The notes: generated by a model from the sequence alone, not told the origin. Positions 1 to 7,556 are shown, counted from the stretch's first letter. The stretch: 10,720 nt of DNA from Myxococcales bacterium (GCA_013298325.1 JAAFHJ010000063.1:3806-14525); one strand, 5' to 3'. Translations and numbers: made by a program.

Positions 1-828
1 GCGGCGACGCTCGCGAAGCGCCTGAAAATTGATTACGTAATCCTCGCGATGCCCGGACTCGCAAGCGACAAACTCCTCCGAATCACGGAAAGAGTCGGCG
101 GCGCGTTCAGTCACCTCCTTGTCATTCCGGACTTGTTCGGTCTTGGAAGTATCGGCGTTCCTGCGAAAGACGTCGGCGGTATCCTCGGTATTGAAGTTCG
201 CCAACAGCTCCTTCTTCCGGGGCCACGTTTCGCGAAGCGCGCCATGGACGTCGCACTCACGTCGCTAGGCGGGATCTGCATCCTTCCGATCCTGATCCTG
301 CTTACGCTCGCCATCGTCATCGACTCTCGAGGAGGTGCCTTTTATAAGCAAAAGCGCCTTGGTCGCGACGGGAAGCAGTTCTTCGCCCACAAGTTCCGAT
401 CGATGCACGGCGACGGGGAAGCTCGTTTGAAGGCGATCCTCGAAGCAGATCCGAAACTCCGCGAAGAGTATGAGGTTTACCACAAACTTCGGAACGACCC
501 GCGCGTCACCCGCGTCGGCCGCATCATCCGAAAGTACTCCCTCGACGAGCTCCCGCAGCTCTGGAACGTCATCGTCGGCGACATGTCTCTCGTCGGTCCG
601 CGCCCCTATTTGGAGCGTGAAATCAAGGATATGGAAGGGCAAGAAGGCTTCATCCTTCGCGCCTGGCCCGGGATGACTGGCCTCTGGCAGGTCTCCGATC
701 GAAACGCCATTGGCTTCTCGGGCCGCGTCCGCATGGACGTCCACTACGTCCGCAACTGGTCCCCCTGGATCGACATCTACATTCTCGCACGTACCTTCGG
801 GGTCGTCATCAAAGGCACCGGGATGTAA
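1..828 (+). CDS. wbaP: Undecaprenyl-phosphate sugar phosphotransferase, WbaP/EpsZ type (5' end outside window)
   Basis: This enzyme transfers a sugar 1-phosphate from a nucleotide sugar to undecaprenyl phosphate at the inner membrane, the priming step of EPS repeat-unit assembly. The reading frame is open from base 1, so the ATG at 49 is internal: the residues before it continue the fold (KIDYVILAMPG). In the 275 visible residues, 1-75 are the end of the N-terminal region typical of long WbaP proteins. A hydrophobic helix follows at about 84-108 (ALTSLGGICILPILILLTLAIV), and then the catalytic Bac_transf domain. That domain holds YKQKRLGRDGKQF, KFRSM, the catalytic Asp-Glu pair in YSLDELPQLWN (codons at 544-549) and SLVGPRPY. 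The C-terminal WPGMTGLWQVSDRN is also typical of the family. The protein is intact to its stop and is followed at once by a terminator, so it is the last gene of its transcript. The exact sugar (Gal-1-P or Glc-1-P) cannot be read from sequence. Confidence 0.93.
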   Translation, partial: AATLAKRLKIDYVILAMPGLASDKLLRITERVGGAFSHLLVIPDLFGLGSIGVPAKDVGGILGIEVRQQLLLPGPRFAKRAMDVALTSLGGICILPILILLTLAIVIDSRGGAFYKQKRLGRDGKQFFAHKFRSMHGDGEARLKAILEADPKLREEYEVYHKLRNDPRVTRVGRIIRKYSLDELPQLWNVIVGDMSLVGPRPYLEREIKDMEGQEGFILRAWPGMTGLWQVSDRNAIGFSGRVRMDVHYVRNWSPWIDIYILARTFGVVIKGTGM

Positions 829-829
829 C

Positions 830-869
830 GAACAATGCCCTCCTGAATCCAGGAGGGCATTGTTCTTTT
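830..869 (+). terminator. Strong intrinsic terminator after the sugar transferase
   Basis: A perfect 15-bp inverted repeat has arms at 830-844 (GAACAATGCCCTCCT) and 851-865, a 6-nt loop (GAATCC), and a TTTT run at 866-869. It starts 2 nt after the stop codon of the sugar transferase. On the opposite strand the stem is not followed by a T run, so it mainly stops + strand transcription before the convergent gene ending at 888. Confidence 0.9.
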
Positions 870-887
870 CGTGGGTCGAACCCTCGC

Positions 888-2486
888 TCAATCGCTTTTT
901 CGAGCAGTCACCGTCGGCTCAGGTGACTGCACGATCGAGCGGGGGGCGACGCTCGCTGCCAGCGTTACATTCGCCATAATCTTGGAACCCTCGCCGACGC
1001 GGATGGGGCCGAAGAGGGTTGCGTTTGCACCGACGTGAACGTTCTTCTCCAGGAACGGCGCACCGCTCTCCTTCGCGCCATTCGCCGTCGCAGGACCGAG
1101 ACCGAGTCCAAGGGTCACGTGTTGAAAGAGAATGCATCCAGCAGACACGTAGGCCTTCGGCGATAGGGCGAGCCCAAAGCCATGAACGAGGACCACCCCC
1201 GGCTCTAACGTCGCTTCCCAGTGGATGTCGCTTCCATAGAGGTGACGAACGAGCCGCGATACAAATTTGGCGCCGAGACTATTTCCGCCAAGATGGAGTG
1301 CGCGCATCACGCGGTAGGCGACCATGATCTGGAAGCCGATATTGTTGACCGCATCGGCGAAAATCTTCCGCTCACTGCTCGCGCCGTGGCTCCCGCCGCC
1401 GTACTTGCTCTGGCTCGCAACCAAAGCGGCATGATCGGCGCGAATAGCCTCGAGTAGGGTCGCTCGCCCTTCGCCACTATCGATCTTTTTGAGTCCCTTG
1501 CGGAAAGCTCGGTATTCCCGAAGGACGTCCCCGAGCGACCCGGTCTCTTCGCGCACTCCGCGGAAATATTGAATGCCGTAAACGAGGGTAGTCCCGGCAA
1601 CCGCGATGCGCTTAAGCCCAATTTTATCGAGAGCTTCTGCTGCCTTTACTCCCGTCTTGGCGAGAGGAGCTGCGAGGCCAGGGGCGAGGACCGTGAGTGC
1701 GAGGACCGGTCGTGAGAGCGGGTTGACGCCGGTCAGATGCTTCCAGGGATTCGCGTGAGGGACGTCGGGGTGTTTACGAGCGACCTTCGTCCAGTACACG
1801 CCATCCATCACGCTTCGTGCGAGCCACTTGTCGAGCGACGCGTGATCCGAAGCGTGAATCGAGTAGCCCTCATTGGTGCAAAGAAATTCTGCGCCGGCTT
1901 TTTCGAGGCGGACGCCGAGTTCTGCGTCTTCAATGCGCCGGAAGTCGGCATCGAAGCCACCGACCTGAAGGAAGAGCTCCTTCGGCATCGATACGTTCCC
2001 TGTGTAGAGCCAATCGCCGCGGAGCTTGGTCTTCCCGCTCGTCCACTCGTCGGCAAACCGTTCGAGCATGTGCGCGAAAAATCTCTCAAAAAGGGGCATT
2101 TCCGCGATGTTCGCGTCGGCTCTCAGCCGCCCCATCACCACGCGATCGGCGCGGTCGCCGTGCACGGCGAGGTGGGCCGCGAGGTACTCGGGGTGGAGAA
2201 CCATGTCGTCGTCGAGGAAACAGAGGATGCGTCCGCGCGCCTCTCGGGCACCGCGCTGCCGTGCCGCCGCAACTCCTCCGTTTGCTTGACGAATCACGCG
2301 CACGTTTACGCGGTCTTCGAAGGGTTTTGCGAAAGGGGCTGCCGGATCCTTCGAGCCGTCATCGACAACAACGACCTCGAAGCGGCCCCGCTCGACGCTT
2401 TGCGCGGCGAGCTCGTCCAGCATACGAGCGAGGCTTTCACCACGATTGAACGTCGCAATGATCACTGACGCTTCGAAGTCACTCAT
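888..2486 (-). CDS. GT2 glycosyltransferase fused to a serine-acetyltransferase-like left-handed beta-helix domain
   Basis: A 532-residue two-domain protein. Residues 5-260 are a GT-A family 2 glycosyltransferase: SVIIATFNRGESLARML at the N-terminus, VDDGS (Asp42-Asp43), the metal-binding LDDD (Asp92-94), and an Glu186-Asp187 pair in RIEDAELGVRL that fits the usual catalytic base position. A moderately hydrophobic stretch lies at 258-275. A Gly/Ser linker (about 359-371) leads to residues 372-520, a CysE-like hexapeptide-repeat acyltransferase: SDIHWEATLEPGVVLVHGFG, QHVTLG and VHVGANATLFGPIRVGEGSKIMANVTL. His422, His435 and His456 keep conserved serine-acetyltransferase positions. The likely role is to add a sugar to the lipid-linked repeat unit and acetylate it in the cytoplasm. 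Start: the ATG at 2486 overlaps the upstream stop by 8 nt (ATGAGTGA) and begins the conserved domain; an upstream in-frame start at 2573 would overlap the preceding gene by 95 nt and adds only Arg-rich sequence. The GT part resembles EpsD of myxobacterial eps loci; whether those carry the fusion I cannot say. Confidence 0.9.
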   Translation of the reverse strand: MSDFEASVIIATFNRGESLARMLDELAAQSVERGRFEVVVVDDGSKDPAAPFAKPFEDRVNVRVIRQANGGVAAARQRGAREARGRILCFLDDDMVLHPEYLAAHLAVHGDRADRVVMGRLRADANIAEMPLFERFFAHMLERFADEWTSGKTKLRGDWLYTGNVSMPKELFLQVGGFDADFRRIEDAELGVRLEKAGAEFLCTNEGYSIHASDHASLDKWLARSVMDGVYWTKVARKHPDVPHANPWKHLTGVNPLSRPVLALTVLAPGLAAPLAKTGVKAAEALDKIGLKRIAVAGTTLVYGIQYFRGVREETGSLGDVLREYRAFRKGLKKIDSGEGRATLLEAIRADHAALVASQSKYGGGSHGASSERKIFADAVNNIGFQIMVAYRVMRALHLGGNSLGAKFVSRLVRHLYGSDIHWEATLEPGVVLVHGFGLALSPKAYVSAGCILFQHVTLGLGLGPATANGAKESGAPFLEKNVHVGANATLFGPIRVGEGSKIMANVTLAASVAPRSIVQSPEPTVTARKSD

Positions 2487-3102
2487 GGTTGCCCGCCTTC
2501 CCACCACCGACGCTTCCGCGCTCGTTTTGTGCCGCGTACGGCGAGCCAGCATCCTTGATCGACTTGACGACACGCCCCGGGATTCCGGTGACGACGGAGT
2601 CGGGCGGAATGTCGCGCGTCACAACCGAGTTCGCACCAATGATGGATCGCGCGCCGATTCGAATGGGGCCAAGAATTCGAGCGCCTGCACCGATCGTGAC
2701 GTCATCTTCAATGACCGGGTATCCATTGTCTTTCGCGGTTCCGACGGTGTTGTTTCCCATGAACCGGACGCGCTTCCCGATTTTTGCGTCGCCGCCGATG
2801 ACGATACCGATCGGATGTACGAAAAATACGCCGTCTCCGATCTCGACTTCATTCCCAATCTCACAGCCGTAAACGACGGTCATCGTTCGTCGGAGTGCAT
2901 GGTTCATTCCAGGAATCCGGAATTTTCGTGCGGAGTCACGAAGGCGCATCAATGTGAGAAGCTGGTACGAGTCGTTCGTGACCACCTGGGTCGCGATCGT
3001 CTTCGCAGGAACGTTCTCCTTCTGAAGTAGCGCCTGGGAGAGCCCCACGGCGTCGTCGTACATGCGGCGGAAGAGGCCTCGGCGGGGGCGCGGGTCGGAC
3101 AT
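2479..3102 (-). CDS. epsC: EpsC-type serine O-acetyltransferase-like protein
   Basis: A 207-residue acetyltransferase of the CysE/EpsC left-handed beta-helix class. EPS-locus members are thought to transfer acetyl groups to the sugar repeat unit rather than to make cysteine. Residues 1-70 form a short alpha-helical lead; 78-170 are hexapeptide repeats (EIGNEVEIGDG, IVIGGDAKIGK, IEDDVTIGAGARILGPIRIGARSIIGANSVV), ending with the signature DIPPDSVVTGIPGRVVKS. His96 (FFVHPIG) sits at the position of the conserved His of the DHGTG motif, but the earlier Ile-His-Pro histidine of true CysE is absent (GCEIG instead). The C-terminal 25 residues are low-complexity. Two starts are possible: ATG at 3102 (used here, weak ribosome site) or TTG at 3147, which adds 15 residues and has a good AAGGA 8 nt upstream. 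Its stop overlaps the next gene's start, so the two are translationally coupled. Confidence 0.87.
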   Translation of the reverse strand: MSDPRPRRGLFRRMYDDAVGLSQALLQKENVPAKTIATQVVTNDSYQLLTLMRLRDSARKFRIPGMNHALRRTMTVVYGCEIGNEVEIGDGVFFVHPIGIVIGGDAKIGKRVRFMGNNTVGTAKDNGYPVIEDDVTIGAGARILGPIRIGARSIIGANSVVTRDIPPDSVVTGIPGRVVKSIKDAGSPYAAQNERGSVGGGKAGNHE

Positions 3103-3161
3103 GGGTGCCACGATCGCCAGTTTCGCGGGTGCTGACAACAGCTTCAATCACCTGGTCCTTC

Positions 3162-3192
3162 TTGCACCGTCACCGAACGCTTCGGGTATAGT
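3162..3192 (+). promoter_or_regulatory. Possible sigma70-type promoter for the beta-barrel/wzy operon
   Basis: TATAGT at 3187-3192 matches the -10 consensus at five of six bases. A TTG-containing -35-like hexamer (TTGCAC, 3162-3167) lies 19 bp upstream, longer than the usual 17. Transcription would begin near 3199, inside the divergent gap and ahead of the + strand operon. The -35 match is weak, so this is tentative. Confidence 0.35.
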
Positions 3193-3298
3193 GGCGCGTC
3201 CCTTCGGGGGGTGCCTTTGGCATCACCCCGGTCGTCACGGCCGTCCCCGCCTTTCGCGGCGACCGGCTCATCGTCCCCCCCGGAAATTTTCGCTGCCG

Positions 3299-4639
3299 AT
3301 GTTCCCGATCGTTCTCCAGGCCGACGTCGCCGCCACGCTCGCTGTCGAAGATCGCACCGAAGTACGTGCACGATACATTCGTGCCGTCGGCAATTCCCAG
3401 AACCTCAACGAGGGGGTGGCCGATGTCGAGACCGACCCGCTCCTCCGCTTTCAAGCCAAGACGGCGCGCACCGCATTTACGATGCAGTATGCACCGAGAT
3501 TGATCTTTACGAACCTCTTTGGGGACGGAAAAGGTTTTGAAATTCTTGGAAAAGGCGTCGTCCCAGGGGATACGCGAAAGTTCGACCACGTCCAGCAGCT
3601 GACGCTGGCCGCCGAGTACCAGTTCGATTCGCGTACCCGCATCGCCGCCCTTGCGAACGGCAGTTACGGCCAGGCCAGCACCGCGTCGCTCCTCGTCCAG
3701 CCGCGTTGGCTCAACGACGGCGCGCCTCCTGCTCCACGCCCGCTTCCGATCGTTCCGAAGCTTCGGCTGGAGGTCGTTTCCGCCTACGGCTATGTCGGTG
3801 CAGCCCATTTTCTCAGTCGCAAGTGGCTGTTCATGCCCTCCGCGAATCTCGTTGTCTACGGCGGCCCGACGCTCGCCGCCCGCGAGTTCCTTCCATTCCT
3901 CGTCAATCCGTGGATCGACCTTGCGTTCAAGGGGACGCCGACGAAAAGCGACGAAGTCGAGCTCGGCATTCAACCACAGTTTTCGAAATCCCAGACCTCG
4001 GCAGGTACCGCCGGTGGAAACCTGACTTCGATCGTATTTCCAACCATTTACCAGGTCAACACGACCGCGCGCTACCGGCACCGTTTTGACAAGCACAGCC
4101 GCGTTGAAATCGCAGGCGGTGCTTCGGTGCTTGGGCAAAATCTTACGGCCGCGGACGCCGCTGGCACCGATCGCCGGACCGGTTTAAACCTCAGCCTACT
4201 TCCGTTTGGGGAAGCGCTCGCCGGCACCGGATGGGCCTTTTCGGAGACGCGGAAGGGGGAACTCGTATTCGTCACGCGCGTCGCCCCGTGGCTGAACACC
4301 TTCGTCGGTGAGGCGTATGCGCGCTCGGAGTCGATCCTCGGCCTCCGCGTTTCTGAAGGGCGCAATGCCATTCGCGCCACCGGCGCAGTGCTGGTCGCGC
4401 TTGCGCCGAAAGAGAAGCTGAAGGACGAGTTTAATCTCCCCGCCTATCGTCGCTCGTTTTTTCAGGTTGCTGGAGAATTTGCCTTTGAGCGGAAGCTCAA
4501 TCGCGAATTGACTGCTGACGTCGGCGCCCGTCTTTCTCTTCAGGAAGCCGCAACGACGAACCCATTCTCCCCGTCTCGCATTCTTCAGCCGGGTGCGTTC
4601 ATCGGCCTCGCTTGGGTGCCTACACCCGCGAAATTGTAA
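3299..4639 (+). CDS. Probable outer-membrane beta-barrel protein of the EPS locus (candidate Wzp-like secretion porin)
   Basis: I do not recognise a specific named family by motif. From the ATG at 3299 it has 446 residues, rich in alternating polar/hydrophobic strands joined by short turns and longer loops: for example TAFTMQYAPRLIFTNLF, QQLTLAAEYQFDSRTRIAAL, KWLFMPSANLVVYGG, NTTARYRHRFDKHSRVEIAGG and FFQVAGEFAFERKLNRE. It ends with a strand-like GAFIGLAWVPTPAKL. There are no long hydrophobic helices. This pattern suggests an outer-membrane barrel. In Myxococcus polysaccharide loci, separate barrel proteins (WzpX, WzpS, WzpB) pair with OPX proteins that cannot span the outer membrane; the short OPX at 9280-9915 makes that role plausible here. 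The N-terminus is unsettled: the frame is open upstream through a GTG at 3191 to an ATG at 3062, and RPPRKFSLPMFPIVLQA (3254-3322) looks like part of a signal peptide without a clear start codon. The wzy gene begins 7 nt after its stop. Confidence 0.72.
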   Translation: MFPIVLQADVAATLAVEDRTEVRARYIRAVGNSQNLNEGVADVETDPLLRFQAKTARTAFTMQYAPRLIFTNLFGDGKGFEILGKGVVPGDTRKFDHVQQLTLAAEYQFDSRTRIAALANGSYGQASTASLLVQPRWLNDGAPPAPRPLPIVPKLRLEVVSAYGYVGAAHFLSRKWLFMPSANLVVYGGPTLAAREFLPFLVNPWIDLAFKGTPTKSDEVELGIQPQFSKSQTSAGTAGGNLTSIVFPTIYQVNTTARYRHRFDKHSRVEIAGGASVLGQNLTAADAAGTDRRTGLNLSLLPFGEALAGTGWAFSETRKGELVFVTRVAPWLNTFVGEAYARSESILGLRVSEGRNAIRATGAVLVALAPKEKLKDEFNLPAYRRSFFQVAGEFAFERKLNRELTADVGARLSLQEAATTNPFSPSRILQPGAFIGLAWVPTPAKL

Positions 4640-4646
4640 GGATTCC

Positions 4647-6128
4647 ATGGCACGGTTCGGGGACGATCACTGGTTCAAAGAATCGGTCGCCTGGGTGGTC
4701 GGCGTGTTCACGCTCGCCCTCGTGGCGCAATGGCTCGGTGGCGCCCAGGTCGCGCTCCTCGTCATCGTTCTGCCGATCGCTTACCATTACCTGTTCCGCG
4801 CGCCGGTGCATGAGTCGGTGAAGGTACTGTTTTTGTTGGCGCTCTTTGTGGAGCCGCCCGACCTTTTCCCTGGCGCTGGCTACTGGGATTCGCCTCTCGA
4901 TACGGCGAACCGGATGCTCTACGGCTTCCTTCAGAAGACCTGGGGCATTCCCGGCGCGAGCTTCCCGTTCCTCTTCGTGATCGTCGGCATTCTCACCTAC
5001 CGGGCACGCAAGGTCGACCCGCCGGAGAACGCAACGCCGTCAGTCCGCGTGGCGCGAACGTGGCTAACGCGCGTACTTTATACCTTTTTCGCGCTTGAAG
5101 CCTGGGGGATAGCTCGCCAGGGCGCCATCCAGCCCTCCTACTTTCAGTCGCTCCAGCTCGTCTTCCGTATTTTCTTCACGCGACTCCTGCTGCGCGCGCT
5201 CCGAAAAGAAGATGTGCCGGCGCTTGGTACGATTCTCGTTGTTGTCGCGATCTTTCGAGGTTTTATCGCCGCATGGGTCTACCTTCTCGTTTGTAGGCCG
5301 ATGGGCATCGTCCCCGAATACGCGACTCACCACGCCGACTCGATCCTCTTCGCCGGCGCGTTCCTGGTGCTTGTCGCCGCCTACTTGGAAGACCGTTCGA
5401 AGTCGTCGCTGGTGCGCCTCGGCCTTTGGGGCACATGGCTGATGGCGGCGATGGTCTTCAACAACCGCCGTCTTGCCTTCGTTTGTGTCGGTCTCGGCGC
5501 CATCGGCATGTACGCGGCGCTCCCGCCCAGCAAGCTCCGCCGCAAGGTCAACAAGTTCCTTTGGGTCCTCGGGCCGACGCTCGCCGCCTACGTATTGATC
5601 GGCGGCGAAAAGGGGGACAACCCGCTCTTTGCACCGGCGCGGTTGTTCTATTCAGCGCTCAATCAGAAAGACGCCTCCTCGGACTCGCGAGATATCGAGA
5701 ACAACAATCTCCTCGCGACGCTCAACGAGAATCCTGTGCTCGGTTCTGGCTTCGGCCACGAGTACAAGGAAGTCTACAAAGTCTACGAAATCGCGGAGTT
5801 CTTCCCGCTCTACAAGTACATCCCTCACAACAGCGTGCTCTGGTTGTGGACGGTCGGCGGTCTCTTAGGGTTCTTCCTGATGTGGTCCCTCTACCCGCTC
5901 GCCGCCTACCTTGCGGCGCGCGCCTACCGGATGTCTTACGTCAAAGAAGACCGCATTGCCTCGCTCGCGGCTTTCGGCGTCGTCGGCGTCATCATCGCGA
6001 TGGATTGGGGCGACGTCGGCACGAATGCGTGGATGGGCCACATCGTGTACGCCGCAGTTCTTGTCGCCGCAGCAAAGATTTCCGGAGCTGGCGAACTTGA
6101 CGGACTTGTTCCCGTCAAACGGGAGTGA
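4647..6128 (+). CDS. wzy: O-antigen polymerase/ligase-like membrane protein (Wzy, EPS polymerase)
   Basis: A 493-residue polytopic inner-membrane protein that probably polymerises lipid-linked EPS repeat units on the periplasmic face. About a dozen hydrophobic segments are visible, including 13-30, 33-50, 57-70, 106-118, 140-154, 194-216, 232-246, 258-270, 277-291, 303-318, 395-424 and 438-475. The large loop before the C-terminal helices carries the family signature: NNLLATLNENPVLGSGFGHEY (353-373), then IPHNSVLWLWTVGGLLGF (392-409). Charged residues in membrane or loop positions that often matter in this family are present: THHADS (228-232) and FNNRRLAF (271-278). Start: the ATG at 4647 has AAGGA 4 nt upstream and lies 7 nt after the barrel gene's stop; an earlier in-frame start at 4593 would overlap that gene and lacks support. 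A Wzy polymerase is favoured over a WaaL ligase because of the EPS locus setting. Confidence 0.88.
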   Translation: MARFGDDHWFKESVAWVVGVFTLALVAQWLGGAQVALLVIVLPIAYHYLFRAPVHESVKVLFLLALFVEPPDLFPGAGYWDSPLDTANRMLYGFLQKTWGIPGASFPFLFVIVGILTYRARKVDPPENATPSVRVARTWLTRVLYTFFALEAWGIARQGAIQPSYFQSLQLVFRIFFTRLLLRALRKEDVPALGTILVVVAIFRGFIAAWVYLLVCRPMGIVPEYATHHADSILFAGAFLVLVAAYLEDRSKSSLVRLGLWGTWLMAAMVFNNRRLAFVCVGLGAIGMYAALPPSKLRRKVNKFLWVLGPTLAAYVLIGGEKGDNPLFAPARLFYSALNQKDASSDSRDIENNNLLATLNENPVLGSGFGHEYKEVYKVYEIAEFFPLYKYIPHNSVLWLWTVGGLLGFFLMWSLYPLAAYLAARAYRMSYVKEDRIASLAAFGVVGVIIAMDWGDVGTNAWMGHIVYAAVLVAAAKISGAGELDGLVPVKRE

Positions 6129-6160
6129 CCTGCCCTAACAATCGTTCATCGGCTCAAAAG

Positions 6161-6199
6161 AAGAACGCGCGCTCCGATTCCCCGGAGCGCGCGTTCTTT
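6161..6199. terminator. Bidirectional intrinsic terminator between convergent operons
   Basis: A perfect 15-bp GC-rich stem has arms at 6161-6175 (AAGAACGCGCGCTCC) and 6184-6198, with an 8-nt loop. On the + strand it ends in TTCTTTC. On the - strand the stem is followed shortly by CTTTTG. It lies between the wzy stop (6128) and the stop of the small - strand gene (6217), so it probably ends both transcripts. Confidence 0.82.
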
Positions 6200-6216
6200 C
6201 ATTTGACGCGTCGAGC

Positions 6217-6393
6217 CTATTTCGCTTTCAGTTCGGGAACGACGAAGACCAACAGGAATCCATAGAGCAGGCAGAAGGCGAAGAAGAAGCCCAGCGCCTC
6301 CCGCAAACCTACGCGTGCGCTTCGACGACCGGCGGTCCCCAGGGGGATAAACAGCGTCGCGAAGAGCAGCGAAAAGAGGATGACCTTTTCCAT
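6217..6393 (-). CDS. Small two-helix membrane protein, 58 residues
   Basis: A short gene encoding MEKVILFSLLFATLFIPLGT at its start and ending VFVVPELKAK. Two hydrophobic segments (about 4-19 and 34-53) flank an Arg-rich turn, AGRRSARVGLRE (21-32), so both ends probably face the same side and the basic loop is cytoplasmic. It starts 14 nt after the stop of the GH5 gene. A GAGGGG sequence overlapping that stop (TGAGGGG) sits 10 nt before the ATG as its ribosome site, and a terminator follows its own stop. Codon third positions are mostly G or C, as in its neighbours. I do not recognise a family. The setting suggests an accessory inner-membrane subunit of EPS synthesis or export, but that is inference. 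Confidence 0.77.
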   Translation of the reverse strand: MEKVILFSLLFATLFIPLGTAGRRSARVGLREALGFFFAFCLLYGFLLVFVVPELKAK

Positions 6394-6407
6394 TGAGCTT
6401 CAGCCCC

Positions 6408-7556
6408 TCACCACGGCTTCGCCAGGTATTCCTGCAACTGTTTTCCCCACGCTTCCCCCTCGGTCGTCGGCACGTAGGGCTTCCCCACCGAGCAGCCCTG
6501 CTTCGTGTTATCGACGAGGAGGTTAGGCGGGCAGCGATAGTGAAACGTCCAAGCAATATGGGGTACTTCGAGGCGTTGCGCCTCTTTCCACAATGTTTGC
6601 ACGTCGCCCATCGACATCGTGCTGATCGTCCGTTGCTGAATCGGCCCGTACTCGGAAATGATCATCGGAATATAGGCGGCCGCCTCGACGAACTCTTTGC
6701 CGAAGCGCTCCGGCGGATCATACACGTGAACTTCGTAGGCGATGTTGACGCCATTCCCGGCAGTGATCGGGTGGGTCAGGTAATAGTCGGGACGGCGCGC
6801 CCAATTTCGCGTCCCCTGAACCGCGACCAGATGGGGCGGGAGCGCCGGATCCTCGACCTCACGAATCGCGGCGACCGAATCGTTCATCGCCTTCCAGACG
6901 GCGCCGTCCAGCGCTCCATCGTTGTTCGACTCCGGTTCGTTGACGACGCCAAAAATCACATGCGGGTATTTTGCGAGCGCCTTCGCGAGCTTGCGCCAGG
7001 TCTTCGCCGTGTCGGCCGTCGGCGCGCCCCCCATCGCCATGCCGCTCTTCACAAAGCTCGGGTCGTGCCAGAGGGAGACCTCCAGATACACGCCAGGCTT
7101 CTTCCCGATGTGCTCGACGATGGCGACGATGTCCTTCAAGTAGGCGTCGTCATTGAGGACAGAGTCCCAGTTCAACCGGCCGTCGGCAGACGGATAGCTC
7201 TCGAGGAGCAGGCGCAAGAAGTTCGAATGCCAGCGGTCGACGAGTTCGTCGGCCTGGCGCATCACCTCCTCGGGATGCGCCTTCTCGAAGGTGCACGCGT
7301 CGCAGGAGCGGGTGTCGTGGAGGTTTACGCCGCGTCCGTGGAAGGGCTTCCCGTCCGACGTGAGAATCTTATTTTTCTCGACGCGCAGCCACCCATCCGC
7401 CTTCGGACCGACCTTATCGTTGGCGACCGGCGGTGCATCCACCTTCGTAATCCCCGCGATTTCAGCCAATTTTTGGCAACCACTTGCCAGACTCGCAAAA
7501 GCGATCCCAGCGGCAACGAGGGTAGGGCGGGCGGCGAAAAACGGACGGGCGCGCAT
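6408..7556 (-). CDS. Glycoside hydrolase family 5 lipoprotein (EpsB-like)
   Basis: A 382-residue secreted hydrolase of the GH5 (cellulase-type) TIM-barrel family that would cut beta-linked glycans, probably the EPS itself or its intermediates. Residues 1-27 are a lipoprotein signal: MRARPFFAARP, a hydrophobic core, and ASGC with Cys27 as the lipidation site. The catalytic domain follows: GRGVNLHD (74-81); the acid/base in GVVNEPE (Glu207); HVY (277-279); the nucleophile in IISEYG (Glu302); and AWTFHY (335-340), an aromatic that often lines the -1 subsite. All key residues are present, so it looks active. Start: the ATG at 7556 gives the signal peptide; the frame extends to 7721, but that part reads as Arg-rich junk without a signal. 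The Myxococcus eps locus also holds a GH5-like gene, epsB. Candidate roles are length control, release, or clearing of stalled polymer in the periplasm. Confidence 0.9.
   Translation of the reverse strand: MRARPFFAARPTLVAAGIAFASLASGCQKLAEIAGITKVDAPPVANDKVGPKADGWLRVEKNKILTSDGKPFHGRGVNLHDTRSCDACTFEKAHPEEVMRQADELVDRWHSNFLRLLLESYPSADGRLNWDSVLNDDAYLKDIVAIVEHIGKKPGVYLEVSLWHDPSFVKSGMAMGGAPTADTAKTWRKLAKALAKYPHVIFGVVNEPESNNDGALDGAVWKAMNDSVAAIREVEDPALPPHLVAVQGTRNWARRPDYYLTHPITAGNGVNIAYEVHVYDPPERFGKEFVEAAAYIPMIISEYGPIQQRTISTMSMGDVQTLWKEAQRLEVPHIAWTFHYRCPPNLLVDNTKQGCSVGKPYVPTTEGEAWGKQLQEYLAKPW

Noticed and set aside
830..869. Terminator acting in both directions
   Set aside because: The - strand side of the stem is not followed by a T run, so only the + strand call is supported.
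265..891. 208-codon open frame on the - strand
   Set aside because: Antisense to the sugar transferase catalytic domain and crossing its terminator.
1737..2468. Two long overlapping + strand frames (243 and 210 codons)
   Set aside because: Both are antisense to the GT2 domain, which has all its family motifs.
3170..4138. 322-codon open frame on the - strand
   Set aside because: Antisense to the barrel gene, whose strand pattern and codon use look real; no motif is seen on the opposite strand.
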